13,220 nt of DNA, taken from contig JAHDGN010000042.1 of NCBI GenBank assembly GCA_020627645.1, positions 1 to 13,220 on the forward strand. Direction: 5' to 3'. The notes beneath the pieces are model-generated. The model was not told the DNA's origin. It was given only the letters and a program-made list of their open reading frames with translations, and searched no databases. The stretch comes from Akkermansiaceae bacterium. Its GTDB lineage: Bacteria > Verrucomicrobiota > Verrucomicrobiia > Verrucomicrobiales > Akkermansiaceae. This document shows, one piece after another, positions 6,264 to 13,220 of this stretch (positions are counted from its first letter, which is position 1; each line of letters opens with the position of its first letter). The position numbers were made by a program, and so were the translations under genes.

Positions 6264-9200
6264 CTAAGCATCCAACTTCAACGCCGCCTTCTGCGCCGCC
6301 GTCTTCGGACCATCCCCTTTATCAGTCTCAGAAGTCAGCCTCATTCCAACAGGTTTCGATACTCCAAATTCTTCCATCGTCACCCCATACATCACATCAG
6401 CCCGCTGCATCGTCCGCTTCGAGTGAGTCACAATAATGAACTGACTTTGATCAATAAAGCTATCCAACACCTTCAAGAAACGACCAATATTCGATTCATC
6501 CAACGGAGCATCCAACTCATCCAAAACACAGAATGGACTCGGCTTCACCATGTAGATCGAAAACAACAACGCCACAGCCGTCATCGAACGCTCACCACCT
6601 GACATCAACGTAATCGATTGTAACTTCTTCCCAGGAGGCTTCGCAATCACCTCAATTCCACACTCAAGAGGATCATCTTCATCCTGCAAGATCAAATCAG
6701 CCTTCGCCTTCTCCCCAAACAACTTCTTAAACATCGCCTTAAAGTTCGATCGAACCTCCTTAAACGTCTCCGCAAACAAACGCTGCGACTCCGTGTTAAT
6801 TCTCTCAATGATCTCTAAGAGCTTCTCCTTCGAACTCACCAAATCATCATGCTGATTCTTTGTAAACGTATGACGCTCTTCCAACTCGTCATACTCTTGA
6901 ATCGCATCCAAATTCACAGGCCCCATCGAATCCAAACGACGCTTCAAATCAGCAACAATGGCCTCCACAAACCCCCAATCAGGACCATCCTCACCGACCA
7001 ACTCAAGGACCTCGTGACCGCTTCCATCCTCAACTTCATGCGATTCCTCGACCTCACTTACAACGTCCTGAGCCTCCTCAACAGTTTCCTCGCCCTGGTC
7101 GTCAGTCGCCTCCTCAGCAACCTTTCGTCTTCCACCACGCTTCTCCGCCTCCTTCCGCTCATTGATACAAGCAATCAAAGCGTGGGAATCTGGACGAAAG
7201 CTCGTCAAATCAACCTGATGCCTTTCCATCGTTGCCTCTAACAAGTTTTCCAATCTCAAATCCAACTTCGTGCAAGCCACCTCTTCTTTGCTGATCTGAC
7301 CCAACACCTGATTCTGCTTGGTTCGAATCTCCGAAAACTTCGCCTCCGCTTCCTCAATCCCTCTAGCCAAAGCCTTGCGCTGCTCGTCTCCTTGACCCAA
7401 CTCACCAGACAATGTCTCCACTTGCTCAGCATGCCCCTTCATCTCACCCCGCAACCTCTCATTCTCGCCATCTCCTTTCTCAATCCGATCTTTCGCCGCG
7501 GCGATCTCATGCTTTCTCCGGGAATTAAGCTCTGCCAATTCCCGAATTCGACGACTCATCGGATCCTGCTCCTTCGCTGCCGAATCTCTCGCCTGCTTCT
7601 CCACCGCCAAGGCCGTCCGAGCCTCATTGAGCTGCTCTCTCGCCTCATTCTCCCGCTTCATGGCCTCCTCCAACCGCGCCGACAAGTTCCTCCCATCTTC
7701 CTCCAATGCCGCAAAGCGCTCCCTCGCTCTCGCCAACTCATTCTCCAATGCCGCCCGACTATCCGAAGCCGTCTTCTCTCGTCCCCCCAATTCCTCACGC
7801 TCCCACTGATTATTACCCACCTTCGATTCGATTGAATCCACTTCCCGCTTCGCCAACTTCAACTGCCCCGTCAACGTTGACTCCTCCACCTTATGCCTCT
7901 GCAAACGATCTTTCGATTGCTCCACCTCCTCCCGCAGCTCCTTCACTCGAACCTCACAATCCGCAATCTCTTTCTCAGCCTCCTTCTCCTCAGCCACCAA
8001 CTTTTCCACCTCTTTTGTCAGCGCCTCAATTTCATTTCGCCGCTTCAGGACCGAAGAATCCTTCCCGCCGCTCGCTCCCCCTCGCATCACCCCCTCAGGA
8101 GAAAGCGTTTCACCCTGCTGAGTCACAAACGTGAGGTCGGGATAACCGCCCCGCAACTTCAACGCAGACGCTCGGTCCGGCACAATCAGAACCTTCGCCA
8201 AAAGAGACTCCAACAGCCCCGTCAACTTTGCATCGACCGTGACCACATCCAAAGCCCATGCCGATGCCCCATCAGGCAAAGCCTCAACCTGAGTTCCCTT
8301 TGCCTGAGGCAATAAAGTCTCCGGCAACACCGCAGCCTTCCCCTTCTTCCCATCCACCAACCTCTCAATGATACTATCACCCAACTCCTCATCCCTCACA
8401 ATGATCGCCTGAAGATAGTCAGACAACGCCGTCTCGATCGCCACCGCATACTCGTCAGGAGCTTTCAACTCCGCACCCAACAATCCCGAAATCCCAGGCT
8501 TGATCAAATCAGGATCATTCAACCCTTTCAAAACAGACTGCGTCCCCTTTTCCAACCCCTCACCACTCTCCACCAATTGCTTCAAAACTTCTAACCTCGA
8601 ACTCTTTTGCGATAAATGACGGTGCGCTTCCGAAGCCGCCTTCCTCGCCACATCTAAAGACCCTCGTACCTCTTCAAACTCTCTCTGTGCCTTTTCGCGA
8701 GCTTCTTCAAGTGACGGCAACGCCTCCTGATGCTCCTCCAACATCTTCACCAACTGATCCCTCTCAGCCACCGCCTTCGTCTGCTCTCCACGCAAACGCT
8801 CAGCCTCCTCCTCCAACTGCTTCATCCGCTCCTTATTTCCCTCCATCTGGCTCATCGCACTCTCAATCTTCGCCTGAGAACTCGCAATGATCTGCTGCGT
8901 CGCATTCGCCTCCGCTCTCGACTTCCTCAACTCATTCTCCATCTCTCCCCTCTCCTTAGAAACCCCCTGAGAACTCTCAATCCGCTCACGCGCCAAATCT
9001 TCCTTTTCTCCAATCCTCTTCTCCAAATCAGCCAAGGCAGCCTGACTCTTCTCCAACGTCTCCTGCTGCTCCACCAAACTTCCTTCGGTCGAAGCAATAT
9101 CTTTCTCGTTTTGCTCCAATCTCTCCGCCAACTCAGCCTTCCGCTCATCATTAAATGCAATCCGATTTTCAGCCGCCGAAATCGCATTCCGCTGATCAGA

Positions 9201-10070
9201 CAATCTCTGCCTCAAACCCGATAACTGAGAATCTAACGCCTGCGCCCGATCCCGAGCCTCCACCACTGCCGCCTCCTGCTCAGGCAAACCCTGCTCAATG
9301 TCATCACGATTCTTGAACAACGAGGAAAGCGAAACCAGCAACTCCTCCCTCTCTCCCGTCAATTGCTGCCAAATTCGATGATTCAAATGCGTATCTAAAA
9401 TCGTAACATCTTTGGCCAAAGCCTGATACCGACGAGCCTTCGAAACTTGACGCTTCAACGAATTCATCCGCCGCTCCTGCTCCGCCAACACATCCGACAC
9501 CCTCAACAAATTCCCCTCGGTATACTCCAACTTGCGCAAAGCATCCTTCTTCTCCTTCTTCGACTTCGTAATCCCAGCAGCCTCCTCAAAAACCTGCCGA
9601 CGATCCTCCGGCTTGGCCGACAACAACATGTCGATCTTACCCTGCTCCATGATCGAATAAGAGGACCTCCCAATCCCCGTATCCATGAACAAATCTCCAA
9701 TATCCCTCAACCGACACTTCGTTCCGTTAATCAAATACTCCGACTTTCCATCTGCAAAAACCCGACGACTAATCGAAACCTCATTAAAATCCGTTTTCAG
9801 AACCTCCTCGCAATCAGCCATCGTCAAGGTCACCTCCGCCATTCCCAATTTCTTCCGCTTCTCCGAACCATTGAAAATGACATCTGCCATCTCACCTCCC
9901 CGCAAAGCCTTCGCCGACGTCTCACCCAACACCCAACGAATCGCATCAACCACATTCGACTTCCCACAACCATTCGGCCCCACAATCCCCGTCACTCCCT
10001 CCGCAAACTCAAATCGTGTCTTGTCCGCAAAAGACTTAAATCCGTGGATATCGAGAGACTTCAAATACAT
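6264..10070 (-). CDS. smc: Chromosome partition protein SMC
   Basis: A 1268-residue SMC ATPase that, with ScpA and ScpB, organises and helps separate the chromosome. Head N-half: 'FKSFADKT' (11-18), Walker A 'GPNGCGKS' (31-38), Q-loop region 'GRSSYSIMEQGKI' (134-146). Long coiled coils flank a hinge at about 520-670 ('KPGISGLLGAEL', 'GGYPDLTFVT', 'GGASGG'). Head C-half: 'MGPVNLDAIQEYDELEERH' (1049-1067), ABC signature 'LMSGGERSMTA' (1155-1165), Walker B 'CVLDELDAPLD' (1181-1191) and 'IIVTHSKRTM' (1213-1222). It is about 80 residues longer than many SMC proteins (around 1180), mainly through a charged insert near 972-1030. ATG 10070 has no clear SD. The 20-residue C-terminal tail is Lys/Asp/Ala-rich. 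No scpA or scpB is in the window. Confidence 0.97.
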   Translation of the reverse strand: MYLKSLDIHGFKSFADKTRFEFAEGVTGIVGPNGCGKSNVVDAIRWVLGETSAKALRGGEMADVIFNGSEKRKKLGMAEVTLTMADCEEVLKTDFNEVSISRRVFADGKSEYLINGTKCRLRDIGDLFMDTGIGRSSYSIMEQGKIDMLLSAKPEDRRQVFEEAAGITKSKKEKKDALRKLEYTEGNLLRVSDVLAEQERRMNSLKRQVSKARRYQALAKDVTILDTHLNHRIWQQLTGEREELLVSLSSLFKNRDDIEQGLPEQEAAVVEARDRAQALDSQLSGLRQRLSDQRNAISAAENRIAFNDERKAELAERLEQNEKDIASTEGSLVEQQETLEKSQAALADLEKRIGEKEDLARERIESSQGVSKERGEMENELRKSRAEANATQQIIASSQAKIESAMSQMEGNKERMKQLEEEAERLRGEQTKAVAERDQLVKMLEEHQEALPSLEEAREKAQREFEEVRGSLDVARKAASEAHRHLSQKSSRLEVLKQLVESGEGLEKGTQSVLKGLNDPDLIKPGISGLLGAELKAPDEYAVAIETALSDYLQAIIVRDEELGDSIIERLVDGKKGKAAVLPETLLPQAKGTQVEALPDGASAWALDVVTVDAKLTGLLESLLAKVLIVPDRASALKLRGGYPDLTFVTQQGETLSPEGVMRGGASGGKDSSVLKRRNEIEALTKEVEKLVAEEKEAEKEIADCEVRVKELREEVEQSKDRLQRHKVEESTLTGQLKLAKREVDSIESKVGNNQWEREELGGREKTASDSRAALENELARARERFAALEEDGRNLSARLEEAMKRENEAREQLNEARTALAVEKQARDSAAKEQDPMSRRIRELAELNSRRKHEIAAAKDRIEKGDGENERLRGEMKGHAEQVETLSGELGQGDEQRKALARGIEEAEAKFSEIRTKQNQVLGQISKEEVACTKLDLRLENLLEATMERHQVDLTSFRPDSHALIACINERKEAEKRGGRRKVAEEATDDQGEETVEEAQDVVSEVEESHEVEDGSGHEVLELVGEDGPDWGFVEAIVADLKRRLDSMGPVNLDAIQEYDELEERHTFTKNQHDDLVSSKEKLLEIIERINTESQRLFAETFKEVRSNFKAMFKKLFGEKAKADLILQDEDDPLECGIEVIAKPPGKKLQSITLMSGGERSMTAVALLFSIYMVKPSPFCVLDELDAPLDESNIGRFLKVLDSFIDQSQFIIVTHSKRTMQRADVMYGVTMEEFGVSKPVGMRLTSETDKGDGPKTAAQKAALKLDA

Positions 10071-10098
10071 GGCAATTTCTGGGGTTGGGATTCAATCA

Positions 10099-10115
10099 AT
10101 GCTCAATTCGAGCAT
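10099..10115 (-). other. Small hairpin in the smc 5' region
   Basis: ATGCTC (10099-10104) pairs with GAGCAT (10110-10115) around a 5-nt loop, ending 28 nt upstream of the smc ATG on the minus strand. It lies in the 203-nt gap between the upstream gene's stop (10274) and smc, which also holds an AT-rich patch (about 10165-10210) where a promoter could lie, although I find no convincing -35/-10 pair. The inverted repeat could be an operator or mRNA hairpin; either is inference. Confidence 0.35.
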
Positions 10116-10273
10116 CACCAACCTTACTCACCACACCCTCTCCAGACAAGAAACCTCCGAAAAAATCACTATATATGGGTCCAATTTATCAAAACCATAC
10201 AAGATATTGTGCCTGCCTCGTTTCACGAATCCTAACTATTCCGCACCTCACCAAAAAATCCTCAGCGAATCCA

Positions 10274-10969
10274 TCACTCAACCTCTTCGACCACCTCACC
10301 ATCGCTCCCCCCCTCATCAGCACCCGCCTCACTCCCCACTTCCTGCTCAACCTCCACCCCTGGCTCGTCCAGCTCCTCAACTACCACAACCTCCAACTGA
10401 GCCATCGATTCCCGAAACACCGTTAGCTCATTCCCAATCCGCTCAACCTTTTGCTCAAGACTCCTGATAGAATCAGCCCTCAAGCTCCTCTCCGGCTTTT
10501 CCCCGAAACCAAATCGCCTTAATTCCAGCTCCCGCTCCGACCGCATCTGGACCAATCGTTCGTCCAAACTCCGATTCTCCATCAAAAGATAAATCGTCAC
10601 CAACAACAGCGGCATCATCAGCGCCAAAAGACCAACCAAAGCAACTTTTCCCAAACCCGAAATCCCCCCCCTCGTCCCGCCGCTTCCCAAAGCGGTTGAT
10701 CCCCGAGAAGCCTCAACCTGCTCACCTCGTTGCTGATTCGACGGAAGTGGAATTCCCGCAACATGCTGACGCTGAGGAGCTGTTAGCGGAACCGGACTAA
10801 CCTGAGCGGGAGCAGCGGCCTCACGCCCCCTCACGCCAGGCGCCGCCATGATGTCATCCAATTCACTCTTTGAGGGCAAAACGATCCGACCAGTATTCCT
10901 ATCAATTTCGCTCGACTTCAGCTTCAACTTCTCAACATCCACACTCATATCATATCTCATAGAATTCAT
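10274..10969 (-). CDS. Single-pass membrane protein with coiled coil and acidic tail, unknown function
   Basis: A 231-residue protein from ATG 10969, chosen because GAAGG lies 10 nt upstream; a GTG at 10999 abutting the previous stop and further ATGs at 10960 and 10948 are alternatives. The order is: charged N-terminal region (1-50, with 'NTGRIVLPSKSELDDIM'), a Pro/Gln/Ala-rich linker (50-105), one strong membrane segment (about 107-129), a predicted coiled coil (132-195, heptad-like 'SIRSLEQKVERIGNEL'), and a Glu-rich tail (197-231). There is no signal peptide, so the N-terminus is probably cytoplasmic and the coiled coil outside, or the reverse. The layout resembles scaffold or polar-organising proteins but I recognise no family. 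It follows the SMP-30 gene by 30 nt and precedes smc by 203 nt. Confidence 0.75.
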   Translation of the reverse strand: MNSMRYDMSVDVEKLKLKSSEIDRNTGRIVLPSKSELDDIMAAPGVRGREAAAPAQVSPVPLTAPQRQHVAGIPLPSNQQRGEQVEASRGSTALGSGGTRGGISGLGKVALVGLLALMMPLLLVTIYLLMENRSLDERLVQMRSERELELRRFGFGEKPERSLRADSIRSLEQKVERIGNELTVFRESMAQLEVVVVEELDEPGVEVEQEVGSEAGADEGGSDGEVVEEVE

Positions 10970-10999
10970 AATAGAAGAACCTTCTATCACTCTTCCCAC

Positions 11000-11843
11000 C
11001 TACCCCTCAAAACAGTGAGGAGCCATGCCTCGAACACCAAGCCCTCTAATCACAAATAACTTCCCCGCATCCTCCTCCACCTCCGTCTTGTGAACCCCAG
11101 TCGTCACATACAAATCCTCAAACCCCTCGCCACCAAAGGCACAAGCAGTCGTCTCTAAACAAGGCAACTCAATACGCATCAACACCTCACCGCTACTAGA
11201 ATTGAAGCAAATCACGCAGGCACCATGACAAAAGGCGATCCACAAATTCCCATCCTCATCAATCGCCATCCCGTCAGGTGACGAATCTTCAACTACCGTT
11301 GAAAAAGCAACCCGCCCGTTCTCCAACAACCCATTGACATAGTCGAATTCTCGAACCTCTTTCTTGGGGGTATCAATATAATAACACTTCTGCCCATCCG
11401 GCGACCAGACGATCCCATTCGAATTAGTCACTGGACCATAAGCCCTTGTGACCTCCAAATCAGGCGACAAACGATACAAATCGCCCTTCCTTCTTCACCA
11501 AGCTAATCGTTCCCGCAAAAAAATGCCCATCCGGAGCACACTTCCCGTCGTTAAAGCGGTTATTCTCCTTCTCCGGCTCCGGATCAGCAATTCGCGTCAC
11601 CTCCCCACTCTCCTCGTCCAAAAAAGCAAATCCAGAATCACCCGCAATCACAAAGCCGCCGGAAACCCGAGGCACCACCGTCCCAACTCGCTCTCCAATC
11701 TCCCACACCCTCTCATCTCCCGTCCCAGGATCGATCGAAATAACCCGATGCCCCTCAATATCGACATAAACCAGTCTTCCCCTCACCCAAATCGGCCCCT
11801 CTCCCCACTTTGCTCGATACTCCCCAACACAATCAATCGTCAT
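11000..11843 (-). pseudogene. SMP-30/gluconolactonase family gene broken by a 1-base frameshift
   Basis: Two overlapping minus-strand frames together encode one SMP-30/regucalcin-type beta-propeller. The first reads 'MTIDCVGEYRAKWGEGPIW' onward to 'SLVKKEG' and then drifts to a stop at 11460-11462; the second resumes with 'LYRLSPDLEV' and runs to TAG at 11000-11002. Removing one G from the GGG run at 11484-11486 joins them as 'KKEGDLYRLSPD' and gives 280 residues, a normal family length. The four metal-ligand positions of the family are all kept in the repaired protein: Glu15 ('GEGP'), Asn98 ('RFNDGK'), Asn142 ('TNSNG') and Asp190 ('SPDGMA'). Family members hydrolyse sugar lactones such as gluconolactone. 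ATG 11843 is preferred over TTG 11870. This is either a very recent mutation or a sequencing/assembly error. Confidence 0.85.
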
Positions 11844-11980
11844 ACCGTGAGAAAAACTTTGTAACGGCAATTTGTCCAGTCATTCAAAGCATCTCCAGCT
11901 TCGCCCACCCCAAAAGCACCCCCACCCGTTATAAAATCAACATTCCCTCCCTTCTTGACATTGAGCTACAATGCTGGCAA

Positions 11981-12020
11981 CCCGGGTGTGGGGAAATGGT
12001 CGCTACACCTAGCTCCCGGG
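11981..12020 (+). promoter_or_regulatory. Potentially structured 5' region of the GT2 gene
   Basis: Between the divergent SMP-30 and glycosyltransferase genes, CCCGGG occurs at 11981-11986 and 12015-12020 and can pair with itself; TGT/ACA (11987-11989 with 12005-12007) extends this across a bulge. Competing pairings exist: GGTGT/ACACC (11985-11989 with 12005-12009) and AGCTA/TAGCT (11964-11968 with 12010-12014). The element ends 18 nt before the ATG at 12039. TTGACA (11955-11960) and TACAAT (11967-11972) lie just upstream but only 6 nt apart, so they are not one canonical promoter. It matches no riboswitch I can recall. Confidence 0.3.
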
Positions 12021-12038
12021 CCCACAAATCAACAACCT

Positions 12039-13220
12039 ATGAATTCCGATCTCACATCCTGGCTCATTTTTGCTTCATATACTGTCGTCCTCCTCGGACT
12101 CGGCGGTTACGGGTTCCACCGCCTCAGCATCCTGTGGCTCTATTACCGTCACCGAAATGATGTTCCCGTCCCTGATCGTGAATTCGCAACCCACGAACTC
12201 CCCCTCGTCACTGTTCAACTCCCTGTCTTCAACGAGATGCACGTTGTCGACCGACTTCTCGATGCCGTTTCCAAACTGGATTACCCCCAAGAAAAGCTAG
12301 AAATCCAGATCCTCGACGACTCCACCGACGAAACTGTCGAAATTTCGAAGGCCGGAGCCGCCCGACTCCGCGACCAAGGATTCAACGCCACCTGCATTCA
12401 CCGCACCGATCGAACCGGATTCAAAGCTGGAGCCCTCGAAAACGGTATGAATCAGTGCCAGGGAGAATTCATCCTCATCCTCGATGCCGACTTCGTCCCG
12501 AATCCCGACCTCCTCCAAAAGACCATCCACCACTTTACAAACGAAAAGATTGGCCTCGTCCAAACTCGCTGGGGTCACCTGAATCGCAACTACAACGCAC
12601 TCACCCGCGTCCAAGCCCTCTTTCTCGACGGTCACATGGAACTCGAGCAAACCGCTCGTAACCGTTCTGGCCGCTTCTTCACCTTCAACGGAACTGGTGG
12701 GATCTGGCGCAAGTCAGCGATCGTTGACGCCGGCGGCTGGGAACACGACACCCTGACCGAAGACATGGACCTTTCCTACCGTGCGCAACTCAATGGATGG
12801 AAATTCCTCTTCCTCCGCGAGGTCGAAACACCAGCCGAACTCCCCGTCGACATGGCTGGATTCAAAAATCAACAGCACCGCTGGACCAAAGGATCGATCC
12901 AGTGCAGCAAAAAGTGCCTCGGCGACATCTGGCGCTCGAAACAACCCCTCAAAGTTAAACTTGAGGCCACCGCCCACCTCACCGCCAATTACGCTTATCT
13001 CCTCCTGATCGCCCTCTGCTTCCTCATTTTCCCGAAGAACGAACTCGGCCCACAATTTGGCCCCATTGCCAGCTTCTTCATTAATATGCCGATCTTCTTC
13101 TTCTCCTCGGTCTCTATCGTCCTTTTCTACGCCGCGGCACAAAAATCCCTCCATCCGAAGTCATGGTTGAAGGAAGTTTGCTACATCCCACTCCTCCTTG
13201 CCCTCGGAATCGGAATGGCC
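12039..13220 (+). CDS. Cellulose-synthase-like GT2 glycosyltransferase (3' truncated)
   Basis: Open from ATG 12039 to the window end, 394 residues without a stop. A processive family 2 glycosyltransferase that would polymerise a beta-linked polysaccharide from a nucleotide sugar and pass it across the inner membrane. An N-terminal membrane segment (about 8-28) is followed by the cytoplasmic GT-A domain: 'VQLPVFNE' (59-66), 'ILDDSTDET' with Asp93/94, 'DADF' (149-152, the DxD metal site), 'TEDMDLSYR' (240-248, catalytic Asp region) and 'QQHRW' (278-282, the Q-x-x-R-W acceptor-site motif). Membrane segments then follow near 315-332, 343-365 and 381 onward. The motif set suits the CESA-like group containing cellulose- and mannan-type synthases; the product cannot be told. 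There is no clear SD. It is divergent from the SMP-30 gene. Confidence 0.92.
   Translation, partial: MNSDLTSWLIFASYTVVLLGLGGYGFHRLSILWLYYRHRNDVPVPDREFATHELPLVTVQLPVFNEMHVVDRLLDAVSKLDYPQEKLEIQILDDSTDETVEISKAGAARLRDQGFNATCIHRTDRTGFKAGALENGMNQCQGEFILILDADFVPNPDLLQKTIHHFTNEKIGLVQTRWGHLNRNYNALTRVQALFLDGHMELEQTARNRSGRFFTFNGTGGIWRKSAIVDAGGWEHDTLTEDMDLSYRAQLNGWKFLFLREVETPAELPVDMAGFKNQQHRWTKGSIQCSKKCLGDIWRSKQPLKVKLEATAHLTANYAYLLLIALCFLIFPKNELGPQFGPIASFFINMPIFFFSSVSIVLFYAAAQKSLHPKSWLKEVCYIPLLLALGIGMA

Noticed and set aside
7627..9224. Several + strand open frames (60-164 codons) opposite smc
   Set aside because: All are Leu/Arg/Ser/Pro-rich shadows of the coiled-coil coding sequence on the other strand.
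11955..11972. TTGACA and TACAAT as a sigma-70 promoter for the glycosyltransferase gene
   Set aside because: The two boxes are 6 nt apart, not 16-18, so they cannot be the -35 and -10 of a single promoter; neither has a good partner at the right distance.

Overview
The window looks like chromosomal DNA of a bacterium, most probably from the Verrucomicrobiota/PVC group. This is inferred from gene content: a fused or secreted c-type cytochrome domain next to an SGNH hydrolase, a secreted sialate O-acetylesterase, a long SMC protein, and several genes without a clear Shine-Dalgarno (SD) sequence. No rRNA marker is present, so the phylum is a moderate-confidence inference. No phage, insertion sequence, CRISPR or tRNA was seen.

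Layout. Positions 1-1108 (+) hold the end of a c-type cytochrome gene and, 4 nt later, a secreted SGNH/GDSL hydrolase. A 248-nt gap with candidate RNA hairpins leads into rpsB-tsf (1357-2934, +), which ends at a strong intrinsic terminator (2962-2995). Converging on that terminator is a run of six minus-strand loci. In transcription order these are a frameshifted SMP-30/gluconolactonase-type gene (11843-11000), a single-pass membrane protein with coiled coil and acidic tail (10969-10274), smc (10070-6264), a sialate O-acetylesterase (6208-4385), and two small membrane proteins (4322-3735 and 3679-3020). Divergent from this run, a cellulose-synthase-like GT2 glycosyltransferase starts at 12039 (+) and runs off the right edge.

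How it fits together. rpsB-tsf and smc are housekeeping genes for translation and chromosome organisation. The secreted hydrolases, the lactonase-like gene and the GT2 enzyme point to carbohydrate metabolism and surface polysaccharide. No single operon unites them.

The most distinctive signals are listed here. (1) A perfect 7-bp hairpin directly before rpsB buries most of its SD, a likely translational control element. (2) The + strand is strongly C- and A-rich whichever strand is coding, so minus-strand genes use G/T-ending codons and plus-strand genes C-ending ones. (3) A one-base insertion in a GGG run breaks an otherwise complete SMP-30 gene. (4) SMC carries a charged insert of about 60 residues just before its C-terminal head. 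I found nothing that is clearly an undescribed multi-gene system; the rpsB leader is the best candidate for new regulatory biology.
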